From the NCBI GenBank assembly GCA_028564705.1, contig JAPXFQ010002454.1:1434001-1498000 (forward strand): a stretch of DNA of 64,000 bases, read 5' to 3'. Position numbers and translations under genes: made by a program. Shown in pieces: positions 22,861-36,199 of the stretch. How positions within the stretch are numbered: the first letter of the stretch is position 1; each line of letters opens with the position of its first letter. This DNA comes from Apricaphanius iberus (Eukaryota > Chordata > Actinopteri > Cyprinodontiformes > Aphaniidae). The notes under the pieces were generated by a model. It had not been told where the DNA came from and made no database searches. It worked only from the letters and a program-made list of their open reading frames with translations.

Positions 22861-23959
22861 CTTTTTGCAAGCCACTGTGTGTTATTATTTTCGTAATTTG
22901 TTAAGCAAAAATATATATTTGGTACATGAGGTCAACAGGCCCCAAAAGCAGTAGAAAAACAAGCAGCAATAGTGGTAAATATGGTCTTACATACCTTCTA
23001 CGCCACTGTCGCCACCTTTATCTGTCGTAATATGAATTGTAAACAGCTGAATAGCTCCTCTATGGTTGCCAAGTTTGCTTCATTTCTACCCTACAAATCC
23101 TGTACTCTATCCGGTCTTGAGTTCTGTACTCTGCTCTAGTGGAACTCTACAGTGGTACATTAAGTGTGCAAGCAAGTATGTGCCTGCTTTCCACTGAACG
23201 CGCGTAATGTATTAGACGTTTTACTCGTGAAATCAGCTGCGCAACCCTTCTCACTGGGAGCGTTTTAGACGCCTATTACTCGTGAAAGCGTTTCTCCCAG
23301 CTGGTCCCAGGAGATCACAGAATTAAGAGAATTGAAATTGCATAACTTAAAGGGTAGCATGCAGGGGTAAAAACTTAATTCTAAGTTCATAAGTTAAGTA
23401 GCATAAACTCACCATCCATTCCCAGAACTGCAGAAATTTCTATCCGTTTTCTCCTTTTTTCAAGTTGTCTTATTAGTCTGTAAGACAATTCTACCTTACC
23501 TTACTGTTAGTCATGCATAACACAAACCTGAATAACAAAATAATTTATATTTTTTAAAGCAACAATATATGTAATTTTTGCAGTTTGCTGCAATTAAGAA
23601 ATCTTCATTGTCATGTGTTAGTCTACATGGAAAACTATGCACTAAATAATAAATCACAGTTGTACATATTCTAAGTACTCCTACAGCTAACAAGATGTCT
23701 ATGTACTGACAAAAACTATTACGAAGAATTGTAACAAAATATACAGTAAATACAAACAGGAAAAATATGTGAAAGTGTTTCCCAGTGCTATTTTCTGAAT
23801 AGATAAAAACAACAAAATCTAGAGTGTTGAAAACAGAGTCAATGAGCACTCGAAATATTTTGGATGCCTGATTTCCTTTTTTTTGTTTGTTAAATGTCTT
23901 GTTTGTTTTTCTCCTCCATTCACCCCTCATCTGTTTCCTCCCGGTCTCTCTCCTATCCT

Positions 23960-24170
23960 TCTCACACTTTTTGGCTCATCAGTGTAGTTGTTCATCGGTA
24001 ATGACTCCCACTGTGGCAGGGCGCCTTTAAGGTTGAACACCCCCCCACGCTAAATCCCTCCGTCCTTCCCCCTTCTCCAGCACCATCCGCCATGCATAAT
24101 TCATAGATTCACAATCAAATGAGGGAACAACGGTTGGTAGAAGGAGACATGGTGCATGGCTCTTCCTCCC
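23960..24170. promoter_or_regulatory. Candidate conserved non-coding element
   Basis: Repeat-free complex sequence containing CCATGCATAATTCATAGATT and CACAATCAAATGAGG. Enhancer-like composition only; no alignment is available. Confidence 0.2.
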
Positions 24171-24837
24171 CAAAAGTCCCCCGAGGTGCCCCAGTCTGGT
24201 ACCCACCATCACCCATCCCACTTAACCCCCACCTCGCCACCACCCAGCCCAACACTTCACCCTCACCCCTTCCGATTTGGTGACAGATTTTTAATTTTTT
24301 TCATTTGAATAGGGGTCCAGACACATCGACTCCATCCCATTCTTCCCTGGAGATTTTGGCAATCGTACTGGTCATTGGTGACCTCTGTTACCCTTTGGGG
24401 CACTCCTCTTCCCCTCTATGGGGAGGCACCTGTAGTGTCTGACACCTCTTTGAGGGGTGGCCAAAGTTAGATGGGTTTATCGGGGAATACTTGGTTCTTT
24501 CTTTGAGACTCCTTTGAGACTTTCTCTAACAACCAGTCTAAAGTTAGTGACAGGGTTTTAACCTGAACAAGTATCACCACTCCATTTTGTTTTTTCTACT
24601 TTTGTTTTGTACTAATCCCTAATTTTCAATGCATTATTATCAGGATCCATTTTCAGACTTTCAGTTCAACCTGATACATAATCATCTAATTTAACCTTTA
24701 TTTCAATCAGCCAAGTTGATTTAAGGAATGACAAGCAGCCAGTTTCACACACCTAATTAAGAATTTAGTGAGTTAAATAAGTCCACACAAAGACAACAAA
24801 ATAAACACGAAGAAGGTAGATGTAGTGTGGCCCAGAA

Positions 24838-24958
24838 GTAGCACAGCAATACAAAAGCCAAAATGCTACAAAATAAACCACAACGCTACAAAATTAACCA
24901 CAACGCTACAAAAGAAACCACAACACGACACAACCAAATTAACCACAACACAAAAGCT
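24838..24958. repeat. ~20 bp tandem repeat
   Basis: Five to six units of the form ACAAAATAAACCACAACGCT with small indels. It makes a Lys/Thr-rich open frame on the plus strand that should not be annotated as a gene. Confidence 0.85.
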
Positions 24959-25292
24959 ACACCGGAAGTTATACCGCTTTATTTTCCGGGAAGTGATACT
25001 TCATAAAGCGGTCCAAGTAGATGAGATGCAGCAGGAGCCTTTGGGAAACTGCTCGAGAAGTGAGTAAAACACAGATAGTAAGTAATGTTTATTAATTTCG
25101 TTAGACGATTTATAAATGATGTTAACTTTGATGTATAAAAATAGTTATTACATGTTCGACGTAGTATAACCTCCAGTGTAGCTGAGAGAAAACTGAGTTA
25201 ACAATCACAATAACAGCAGAAAAATATAAACACAGTGCGGTGGTCGAAAAAAGTTATATTTTTTAATAATTTTTGGTTAAATATAACATTTA

Positions 25293-25632
25293 GCTGCACG
25301 GTGGTGCAGTTGTTAGCACTGTTGACTTGCAGCAAGAAGGTTGTGGATTCATATCCCAGCCCAGGGCCTTTCTGCATGGAGTTTGAATTGTTCTCCCCGT
25401 GCATGCGTGGGTTGCCTCTGGGTACTCTGGCTTCCTCCCATAGTCCAAAAACATGACCGTCAGGTTAATTGATCATTCTAAATTGTCCTTAGGTGTGACT
25501 GTGTGCGTGCATGGACTGGCGACCTGTCCAGGGTGTACCCTGCCTCTCGCCCGTTGACAGTTGGAGATAGGCACCAGCCCCCCGCGACACCTTGAGGAAT
25601 AAGCGGTTCGGAAAATGGATGGATGGATATAA
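25293..25632 (+). mobile_element. tRNA-derived SINE, near full length
   Basis: It starts GCTGCACGGTGGTGCAGTTG with an A-box-like TTAGCACTGTTG and a decayed B box (GGATTCATATCCC, expected GGTTCGAATCC). It continues through the conserved phrases GGAGTTTG.ATTGTTCTCCCC, GTGCATGCGTGGGTTGCCTC, GACTGGCGACCTGTCCAGGG and ends AAAATGGATGGATGGATA. This head-body-(ATGG)n layout is a very common teleost short interspersed repeat. Two further 3' fragments lie at 32386 and 46145, in the same orientation. Confidence 0.85.
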
Positions 25633-26089
25633 CGTTTAAAGGGAACGGTGCACGTTAATTCGGCACACCTCTAAACTACTCGTTGAAGTATTACTTTTTT
25701 AAAGAGATTGCTTTTAAGAAAAATGTTCCATATTCAATCTTTAATAGTTGCGATCGCAACTTTGCGAATTCCTGGAGAGACTGTATAGTAGAAGAGGGGA
25801 ATAAAGAGGAAGAATACACATTAACATATTAAATGCCAAGATAGGCCCACCTGATGTGTGACAGATCTTCCACTCCGTGCAGCCAGTGAAATTGAAATTT
25901 ATCATAACGAAGTCTCTAGTGAGTAATTTTATTCTGATCACTCCTGGTATGGTCGTTTTATGATTCTTTTATAGAAGCTTTAAAACGTGAGGCTTTAAGT
26001 CCTTTAATCATGTTAATTAAAATTGCTGACTCTGATATGATACTTTTAAACCGTACCCTCCCCACTTCCACCTGTCTGTGAATCTCAGT

Positions 26090-26560
26090 TCTCCTCTTTC
26101 ATTCTCTGCCTTTCTGAATAACCTGAAACGGTAGACTCCTCTTTCCATGCCAGCCCCATAAATATGCCATTATGGTACTCTTATTATACTCATTACTGGG
26201 GTGGCTGGAGAGGCGCTTACGTCTATCACGGTCTTCTAATGTGGGTCTAATGGTTCTGACCCGTATGGGACACAGGTGGTCCCCAGAACAGTCTTGATTG
26301 GGTCAATTTATTAAGGCACTCTGGCGCCATAGATGGTCAGGCTAGTCATTTTGTGTGCTGAGCAGTTTCCATTCCCAACCCTGCCACCCCCTCGCCCCTC
26401 GTAGTCCAGACCCCTGTCTCACCCTGCAGCCCCAGCTTTTTTCTTTACTAATGGCTCAATTAAATGGGTTAATTTGAATTGGGGACCGAGTTTGAATCTT
26501 CTATTATCACCTAAACCCATTTCACTGGCACATCACTACCCCCACCACATATACATGCAC
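26090..26560. promoter_or_regulatory. Candidate conserved non-coding element
   Basis: Complex repeat-free block with the words AATATGCCATTATGGTACTC, TGGGTCAATTTATTAAGG and CTCAATTAAATGGGTTAATT, rich in homeodomain-like cores. Inferred from texture only. Confidence 0.25.
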
Positions 26561-26889
26561 AGACAATGTGATGTAGCTTCACCCCCCAACCCCCCTAAAA
26601 CTCCAAGCCCACACATTTATTATTCATCGCAATCAAATAAGTGAGTTGGTTGGAAAAAGTTGGTTTTCTCTCTCTCTCAGCTACTTTTTTACCTTTCTCT
26701 TGCTCTCTCCACCCCTGCACCTCCTCTCCTCTCCCCTCGTCACCTCACCTCTCCCAAGGAAGAATTGCTTTTATTGCAACAAACAGTCTGTGGAGCCCTT
26801 GGCTTTCAGCAGCCCCAGCCCCAGTCATCGAACACCCAGGCAGTCACAGGGAAGCAGGGAGGAAACCAAGGCAGCCAGGCAGCCCTCCC

Positions 26890-27170
26890 CATCAGGAAAA
26901 TGAGCAATTCTCTCATTGTAATAATGTGCCTCTGTCATCTTCCCATTATCGGCATGATAAAAGATGAAATATTCAGGGAGGCTGGCCTCCTAACCTGATC
27001 TGGGCGCGATATTGGGCCTGTGGAAAATGAGTTTTATCAGCTTTAATATACTCCTTGGCAGACTGACCCTTGAAATTAAACATTATTACAGAGCGGATAT
27101 TTAAAAAACCGAGGCCACAAATTACATCAAAATGAAAATATTAAGGAACATTACGAATATATCAAGTGGC
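26890..27170. promoter_or_regulatory. Candidate conserved non-coding element
   Basis: Complex repeat-free block containing CTCATTGTAATAATGTGCCT, GAGTTTTATCAGCTTTAATA and ACATTATTACAGAGCGGATA. There is no coding frame across it. It forms a cluster with the block at 26090. Inferred from texture only. Confidence 0.28.
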
Positions 27171-27327
27171 GCTCCTCTCCCTCTCTTCTCACACTGGCAT
27201 GCAGGCTCTCCTCATTCTGACATCCCGTTTTCTCATCCAGGCTCTCCCACCTCCCCCCCAGCCATCTTCGATGAGCGTGGTCGGGGAGGCGGCAAGCAAC
27301 GTTGTTTAAGTGTCACTTGTTGTGTGA

Positions 27328-27349
27328 GGGTGTGTGTGTGTGTGTGTAT
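27328..27349. repeat. (GT)n microsatellite
   Basis: A short perfect GT run inside a TG-rich stretch. Confidence 0.85.
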
Positions 27350-30269
27350 GCAGTGGGCTGGCAGAGAAATAATAACAATGCTGCCTGTCCCACCAGCTTC
27401 ATACGTCTGCATAAACTAATTAGACCGCCACGCTCCCATCACCTGCTTTATTGAGAATGGAGGGGAGAACAGTGGCAGGAAGTGTGTGGCTTGAGTAGCA
27501 GAGACTGTGTGTGAGTGTAACATATGTGTGAGTGTAACATATGTGAGAAGTAGTGTGCAATGAAATTAGTGTTTGACACGCTTTCGGAGTGAGCCTGAAA
27601 GTGCACAAGCTACTTCTACAGCGTTCGAGAGACTTAAAATACCACATTTTTTCGGACATGTGCGCGTCTGTGTACTGTAGTCGGGAGAAAATTTGTTAGA
27701 TAAATAATCCCTCCTACTCAAAAATAACTCCAGGTGTGTTTCGGCTGGATGTTTCAGCCCCGCTAAAGCTATCTCTGGACTATCTTGTGTACAGTAATGC
27801 TCATGGAAATAAATGGAAATTCCAGTGGGAAGGGAGTTTCTCTAATCAGTTTAAAAGTAAAAATCCCCCCAAATCTGTCCTCCAAAATAGAGAGAAAGTG
27901 ATGTTGGTTCTATGAAGTGTGTGGTGATTTGTCACTTTGTGATGGGGGGATATGAGAAATGCAATAAAAGGCGGTGGAGAGATGTGATTTGAATAGATTT
28001 CAGAGGAAGTCGGTCCTTGGGGGAGTTGGATGAGTAAGCAGTGTCCCCGAGGACCGAATTAAAACTTTACTTTTGGTCACGGCACCCACCCCCATCCCCT
28101 TCCCCTCCATCCCTCCCCTCTCTTTCCCCCTAGTGCTCCTTTTGCTTATCGCCTGCTATTGCAAATGTGTGTGCAAGCACAGGCTGTTATGTGTGTGAGT
28201 GGTGGTGCATGGGCTTGTATGTGTCTGACTTCTCAGTATGTGTATCCCGATGAGTTTTTCCAATGTGTGTATGTGTGTCCCGTGCAAATTGAGTGCCCTC
28301 CCCTACCTCTCGCCCCGAGGTTATGGGGGGATACACACAGCTCCCTCTGCACGCCTCATATGAGTATTCACAGCAGCATGCCCCACTCCCTTAACCCAGC
28401 ACAGGGGAGCTTTGCATACTGAGGCCATGTATGTATCCAAATGTGTGAGCATGCACAGGCGCTCCAGATGATTCCACGCACTTGCATTATTATTATTCCA
28501 TTGGTGATTCGGCTTGCTTGGTTGGTGCCAAACTCACTGTGCTGCATGAATACATGCAAGGTCGATTAAAATGATCTAGTGCATGCTTGCAGCTTATATA
28601 TATTTTTTTGTGTTTCACTGGTTCAATCTCCCGTTCTCACCAGGAGGCTTGATGCTATATGTTCAGGGTGCAGATAGTGGGGTCACAATGTTTTGATGGT
28701 CTGCGTTAATACTGTGGCATTCCGATCAAATCGGGTTAAGAAAAAAGGACAAGGGAAAAGAAAATAGGGGTGGCAAAAGGGAAAAGACGAATAGAGGGAA
28801 TAGACACCACAGGGGTTGGTTGCCGTGAGGAGAGAAACAGTGGAGGGGAAATGGCTTTCTCCATCCACTGCTCGATTCCACCCTCTCTGCGTGTTTTCCT
28901 CGCTCTCTCCCTGCCACTTGATTCATTATGCTGATATACACAGTATTTGCTTCCTGCACTCCCACCCCTTACCGAATACACACACTGGTGAACGTACATG
29001 CTCACACACAAGCACACAGCAAGGTGGTGTTGGTGCCATAAATATAGTGAACGACACAGGCTCAGCAGCAGAGCAAGGTCAGCCGTGGCCCAGGATGACA
29101 GTGCCGTGGGCGCTGTACCGAGCTCTTGTTAGAAATGCACACAGATAGCTCATTAGAATGGGCCCCTGAGGCCCGCCAACACACGTTCACACACAAACAT
29201 ATAGAAACATTGATTCATTTACTATTTAATTGAAAAGTTACACTGTATACTCTGTTTTGGGCATAGATTGCACTTTGGCGAGATGTAATCTACACTCCTT
29301 AAGGCATGGACGGTAAAAAGATTTTAAGGTATATTAAAGTTTTTTGGTTATTGCTTTAAAGCTGTTCTTACAGTCCTTTTTATGATATACAGGATAAATT
29401 GTGAAACAAGCATCAGGTGTGGCTGCGCCTCTCTCACTTGTTGCTGTCCACACTTTCAGTTGACTGAAACAAGGGAAATTTTCTCCCATTTACAGGAAAA
29501 ATATATGTAGCTGTTTGCAAGAAACCCCAAAAAACCGACCAACCAACCAAACAAAAAAACATACGGAAAGTCTTGATGTGGAGGTAAAGGTTGTATATGG
29601 AACATTTTCATAAAAAGCAACTTTAAAAAAAGAATAAATCCACAGGGCTTTTAGAGGGGTGCAAAATGAAAGTAAAACATTTCCTTAAAAAATTATAATT
29701 AAATTAAAATATAATAAGATGTACATTTAAAACAGGGTTGACAATGATGTTATGTTTACATCTACCAGCCAGTAGCAGCTGCGGATTGAAAGATACAGTC
29801 TCTATGGTCCAAATATATGGTCGGCACAGCTTAGCTTGCTCTAGGAAGAATGGCGGAGTCAGCAAGTCAAGCAGCTGCTTCAGAGACCCGCAGATATCGT
29901 TATCTGTCTCAGGAGAGGAGTGACTGGAGAAGAGCAGAAACTAAACAAGTTTTAGGTAAAGCCTATGCTAAATGTACCAACATAAAACATTTCCATGGCA
30001 TCAAACACACGCGTAAACGGCGACTTTCCTCCTCGATCAGTAAGCTAACTCACTTAATAACTTTGCTAATATTAGCTGTCAGTTAAACTCCTCTAAAATA
30101 CATTCCTCACTGCACACAGTTCAGGTTGGTCACTGGTGAACCAAGCAACCCAACAGCTGGAATGATGTTTCTGTTATTGTAACTACAACTTAGATAAACT
30201 AGATGTCGCTATCATGCTCATCTTCCATATTCAATGTTTAATAGGTGCACTATTCATCCCGTTTATTAA

Positions 30270-31318
30270 CCTCTTAAGCCATATGGGCCCTTCCGTAGGC
30301 CCAACGAGTTAGACATATTCATCCGCAATGAAAGGATAATAAAACAGGACAAATGTGTTTATTATTAACTGTTGCTCAAAGTTTAGACCCTAGTGTTTAC
30401 AAAACAAGACCACAGCTGTATTTTATTCCAAACATTAATGTTTAAAATGATTCATAACATATCAGGGCTAAATAGACAAAAGGGACTAGAAGAAATAAGT
30501 CATTTATATTATCGTAAATCCAACCGCTGGGGGGCCATGTTTGTATTCCAATAGAAGGGGAGAGGCTACTGAATGTTATAAAACATTCTATGTGATTGCT
30601 GTTGTTATTTTGATTGAGAACTGTTTGTTTTTGATCATAGACCAAAAAAGCTAAACATTTCCCATTTTACCATATTTCCATCTTCTCCATTTGGAGACAA
30701 AACTATATATTTTGACGTATTTTTTAAATATATTTATTGATTTTATATTGTGCACAATAGCAAAAGTTGATAAACCACTAGTAACATTTCATATCCATAA
30801 GCTTCAGTAGACAGTTTTTGACTCCAGTAGTGGAAATAAGTTGTATTTCCTTGCCAGTTTTTTATTTTAAGTGAAAAGGGCTAAATTCAGTATCAGTCTG
30901 GTGGTATCCTTACTAAAACCTCCCTGGAAGCATTTGCCTTTGCTTAATTTATTTCAAATTTGATATATGTCTGGAGAAGAAGTTGCTGAATGTGTTCAGT
31001 GGCATCATTGTGCATGGAAACATTGTCAGCATGGTGTTTCCCTGTGTCAAGCATGAAAACATAAAAAAGTGAGAAGAAAAATTTCACATTCCTCCTTCGG
31101 TTAATTCCAATTAACTCAGGTGAGTCAGGCATAGTATGAGACATAATATATGAGACATAATATTTTTAACACTTGTAATACATTCTCGTAGGTCTTTAGA
31201 TGTTCCTAGACACCAAGAACATGCATTTTAACCTTATTAATGTGGAGCCATTCTTCATTTACTTTGGGAAGGTTTTTTAGGCATTTTGTTCTTGAAAATC
31301 GGGTCACGGCTTAACAGG
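30270..31318. mobile_element. TTAA-flanked non-autonomous element
   Basis: The ends CCTCTTAAGCC and GGCTTAACAGG are inverted repeats with one mismatch, bordered by TTAA at 30266-30269 and 31319-31322. CC at the end next to TTAA is the usual piggyBac-type terminus. The 1049 bp interior has no transposase frame. Confidence 0.5.
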
Positions 31319-32385
31319 TTAAGGAAACATAAAGAAAACTACAGATGGCCAGCCTGAAAATAAGCGTTTTTCAAGCAGCAGACCGATTATACCTGAGCAG
31401 ACACCTCATCTGATTAACAAGATAATACAAGGCAGGTATGCTTGTGTTACCCTAAAAAAGACTAAAAAGACAAAATAATGATATTTTTACGGTGTATGTT
31501 TGTTCCACAAGTGTATGCACTAAAATTCAAACAACAACACATAAATGACCTAGCTGACAACACAAAGTCATTTATTATGTTATTTGTTATTATAGCAGAA
31601 GAAGTTTATATGTGTTTTTTTTATTTTGGCTGTCCTGGTATGTACATAAGTCACTCTAAAACCTTAAAAAGTAAAAGGCATTTTCTTGACTTTACCATCT
31701 GAAGAATGAATTACATGGTTTTTTTGAGCTTTAATACTTTTCCGAATAAAGAAAAACATATTTCTTTTTAATTTCTTTCCTTTATTATACATAATATTAT
31801 TGAAACGATGTCCCCCATATGTAATTGATCGCCAAAACTTTCCATGTATAGAAATTCATAAACCACTTAAAAATATAAATATAATAAACTACTGCTTTTA
31901 TAACAGTAAGTGACACAACAGACTACTAGCTATTTTTCTAAGCGAATGGAGCTGGTCAAAGATTTCAAAGTTTTTAGAAGTCTGTTGGATTCTAATATAT
32001 CAAGAGGAAGATATTATTGATGCTCTATTCAGAGTTTTATTGTACATTTTAACTCTAAACCGGAGTTTATGATAGGATCAGAACATGCAGAAACGTCATT
32101 TTCTATGATGTCAAAGAGTTGCACAGCTCCACAAACTCCTCAAAAATCAGTTATTTTTACTTTCAACAAATTGAGGTCAGTTGAGTTCTCCTCGCACATT
32201 CAGTGCTTTTCACAGGATAAAAGCAGCATCAGATTCTGAATTTTGACATGATAGCATTAAACGTTAGAGTTATTAAATCTGGATTATTTAAATCAAAATA
32301 AAATAGTCAACCAATGTTTATTGGTCTTTCTGAGTTGCTCTTAGGTCTGAGCGTTTGTCTGCATGATTGTTGTCCTGTGTCTCTG

Positions 32386-32508
32386 TGATGCCCTGCGATG
32401 GACCTGTCCAGGGTGTACCCCGCCTCTCGCTCAATGATTGCTGTAGATAGGTACCAGTAACTGCAACCATGCATAGGATAGATGGTATACAGTAGATAAT
32501 GGGTGGAT
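32386..32508 (+). mobile_element. SINE 3' fragment
   Basis: Contains TGCGATGGACCTGTCCAGGG and GTACCCCGCCTCTCGCTCAA, the 3' body of the SINE seen complete at 25293, and a decayed GGATGA tail. The head is missing and the 3' third is diverged. Confidence 0.75.
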
Positions 32509-35500
32509 GAAATAGTTAACCTTCATAGACAGATCCAACAGCAGATGGATTTCATAGAAACATAATAATACAACAATTTGAAATGTCACAAACACCGATT
32601 ATTTGGAGTGACCAGCTGATTGTTTTGAGAAGGAGACATTCTTCTTGCAAAACTGGGAGCTCTCTTCTACTTAATTGTAACATGATCTACTTATATGAAG
32701 TGAGCAGAAACAGAAAGATCCTGGTTGCTGCTACATTGTTTTAAATAACTAAGTAAATAAAGTGAACTTTGGTGTTTTCTCAAGGTTGTCAAAGCATGTA
32801 AATTCCATTGCAGCCGATAATAGTGCAGATGAGCTCTACGCTGTCCTCGTACATGTACACAAGTTGCATGTTTATTCTAATGCTCTGTGATGTTCTTCAA
32901 GTTCTTCCACATTAAAACGACACACTGCAAACATGGGGCACTTTTTGAAACAGATGTAAACACACAAAACAAAGCGGGTGTGTTTTAAACCCCAGTGAGG
33001 GTTATGTTAAAAGTGAAAAGAAAAACACTCTCAGAGATGTACTTTTGAAAATGTTCAAGTAAGTTTTCAATAAGTCTGAATGTCAAATTTACAGGATACA
33101 AAGTTTGAATTTCTGTGTGATTTTTTACACTTTTGTATGTGTGTTGCTAAACATCACGTGTGCGTCAGGTGCTGAGTGTAGAAAGAGTGCAGGTGAGCAC
33201 ATGTGGTTCAGTGCGTGCGGAGTAGGTTTTTGTGTGTGTACACTTGAACATGGTAGAGCTACTTGGCTCATGCTCTGGACACGCCTGAGTGACTCTCTGA
33301 GTGTTGCCCTCCTCCATGAGAGCCTCAAACACATGCTGGGACACACAACTAGTTTTTCTCTCTTTCATCCTTTTTTCTCCTCTCATTCTTTAATTTTTCC
33401 CCTGATAACCCATGTCTTCTTTTATCGGGCAGTTTTTTTCTTTTACTCAGCTACAAAAGGAATATGGCTGATTATTGTATGTATCACTATCTGCACTGAA
33501 TAACTTCTGTTCTTTTTACTTACATACACCAGTAATGAACACAGTCCCTTCACCCTTATCAGACCATGTGAAGTAGATAAATGCATTGGATACCAATTGT
33601 CCGCTATACCAACCTCCACCTCCATGCACCTCTTCCGTGGCCCCCCTCCCTTGCCCCTATCTGCCTCCTGCCTGGCTGGGGCCGGTGTCAGTCTGGCAGG
33701 CCTTGGGGCCCGTCAGGTGACCAGTGGGCTGTGACGGGCAGCAGCTCTGTATCCCTCTCCCTGCAGTCTGGCGCCCGCTGGGGTCTTGTCCAGGAGCCCA
33801 GGCTGCCAAAGTGACCTCAGCCCAACTGAGATGGAGAAAAAAAGCTCACAGGCCACAATTTATGCAAAATTACTTTGCACAAACTGGACAGTCCAGGCGG
33901 ATTCCTAGATAATATGTTTTTTAATATTTAACACAGAATTTGCTGACAAAAGTTTCTATTTTAAGCGATGTAATGTATCTTAACACATTTGAGTACTTTT
34001 TTATCATTAGATTATTATAAATGTCAGCTCCTTTAATTTTTAAGAACTTAGAAAATAACAACAGTGTTTATAAATAAATGTTTTGCATCTGAGTAAAGAT
34101 AATGATGGCACCCTTGAGCAATTCCTAGTCATTATAATGTATGTTCATTATCACAAGCTTAGATATTTGTTATGGATGCACTGATAAAATAACGTCACTG
34201 AACAATACATTTTTAAATATTAATTAAAACCAGTTATTCCTCAAACACAGCTAAAAGTAAAGGAGGTGCTTACACCACAAAAAAATCTACAAATACAGCA
34301 ACAATGCATATTCTTTATAAATGTAAACTAATAAAAATGATTTACAGTAAGTAACTTATTTATTTATTTTTAAATAATAAAACATACTATATTTTGTTTT
34401 ATACTTATTTTTCACACATGTCCAAAATATAAAAGTGTGCCCTTTTATGGATATTTGATTTTCTTCCATAATCTCTGCTTAAAATAAAATAAAAACAGCT
34501 GTGTCCAACTTCATACATGACAGGAAAAAGCTCTGATTTACTTTGTATTAGATTGTTAATTATTCATTCATTCATTAATTGAAACTATACAGCCGTTATG
34601 TTGCAATAGATATGCATTACTTATGACAGGTGTATTCACATGAGGTGAAAGAGATTAGTTGATGTTACAAACCATCAGCTTCTTTATTTCCTCCAAAGTA
34701 TTTCCACATTTACTTTTGAGATTTCAAACATACTAATGTTTACTAATTCAATGAGTACTGTACTTTTACTGAAATAAGTGATCTTGAATGGCATGATTAA
34801 GACTTTATTATCTTACTCAGCATTACTAACAGCATAATAATCATCTTCATTTTTAAAGTATCTTTACCAGTCAAATCTGGAACAACATGCTATCAAAATC
34901 CAAAAGTTAGTAAATAGTATCAAAAGACAATACTAATAGTAAGTCATGCAAGTAAAAGAGTTTAAAAAGAACATTGAGAGAGCATGAAATTAACAACTAC
35001 ATAAAATTAACTTAAAATCAAATCTCAATTTGAGATGAAAGCCAGAGAGAAGAGATAAGATGCTAATTTGGTTTTAAAATAACAACTTTTTCAGATCCAG
35101 GATTTTCTATGACAAAGATGGATAAAAGGTAAAACTGATAAAGTACAGCAAATACTTTTAAAGCTTTCTATCATTTGTTGAAGTTCGACTCAATGTTTTC
35201 AAGTAGCAACTTGAAGAGTTCGACAACTTCATAGAAAAGTTAGTTCCTTCTAGGAAACTTTTGTAAAACTTCCTTTCAGAAGTTTCCTCTTGTGCTTCCT
35301 CTAAGCAACCTAAGTCTTCTTCCTTCAGTAACAACTTCGACAGGAAAGGGTTTGTAGTTATAGTGACCTATGGTTGCTCAAGTGTAATGCATTCGCTATA
35401 AAAAAAGTTTTACGTCTCAATTAAATGATCACTGTTTAGAGCTGATCAAGTGGAAAATCAGTTGATTTCCGAGTACATCTTTATAATTTCTTAATTTCTT

Positions 35501-36199
35501 CTTCTGAAACAAACTTAAACAGATTCAGGTTTTACATTTACTTTGGATATGTTTTCATGAATCAGTGCCACACTATCCAGTTCTCCCAATGTTCTTTTTG
35601 CAGCGAAGCACCAATAATAGACCTTCTGGTAATCTTATGGTTTTCATATCAAACCTTTTTTCTAGCATTATCCCGAAGATGCTTTAAAATGTAAAGCGTA
35701 ATTTTGCAAATTTCAACATTCAACACTAAGATGCACTTGCAAAAGATGACAGGTTTAATTATTAGTGTGCTAGAAAGATCTAGGTGCGTCACACAAACAA
35801 TTTTCCTGCAACCATCTCTTGTGGCAAAAACAATGCCGCAGGTTCTCCTGTGACCGAGTGTCGAGATGAGCCTGCTGAGGTGAACCTCCCCATGAATCCC
35901 TGAGAGGGTGATGCAGTGAGGTGACACTTTTTGGGAGGAGAAGTCTTGATTGTGTAGCGTTTGTTTATAAGCTTTAAATGGGATGGAATGATGTGTGCTG
36001 CAGAAGCAATTTGGTGGATTTATCTGTCTTTACATCTATTTTAAATACTTTTCCCTGTGTGTTTCTGGTGGAGAACAGGTCTACTCTCTAATCCCACTTT
36101 ATTCTTGGATCCAGAAGTGTATTTATTTAATGTATTTACAACGTAATGTACAATGCTTTACTTCCAAGCCATACCTCCTCCTCCTCTCGCAGCGCCCCG

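Larger units (their letters stand above)
22370..25290. other. Intergenic DNA with scattered repeat traces
   Basis: No protein-coding signal. It holds a GTAACG-type repeat end at 22770-22860, a GC-containing inverted patch around 23190-23300 (ACGTTTTACTCGTGAAA versus GCCTATTACTCGTGAAAG), a complex segment around 23960-24170 and a ~22 bp tandem repeat at 24838-24958. Confidence 0.5.
25640..30265. other. Intergenic DNA with possible regulatory islands
   Basis: No coding signal. A run of complex sequence (26090-27170) is listed separately. The stretch 27300-29200 is rich in TG/CA simple sequence and pyrimidine tracts, which explain its many open frames. Confidence 0.5.

Noticed and set aside
23511..23930. 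139-codon minus-strand frame
   Set aside because: AT-rich, Phe/Tyr/Ile-rich composition expected from AT-rich DNA; no domain, no splice context.
33105..33503. 132-codon plus-strand frame
   Set aside because: Hydrophobic, TG-rich translation without a family signature; overlapping antisense frames are equally long.
33581..33912. GC-rich patch as a possible exon
   Set aside because: Pro/Gly/Ser-rich frame without clear splice borders or similarity; more likely non-coding.
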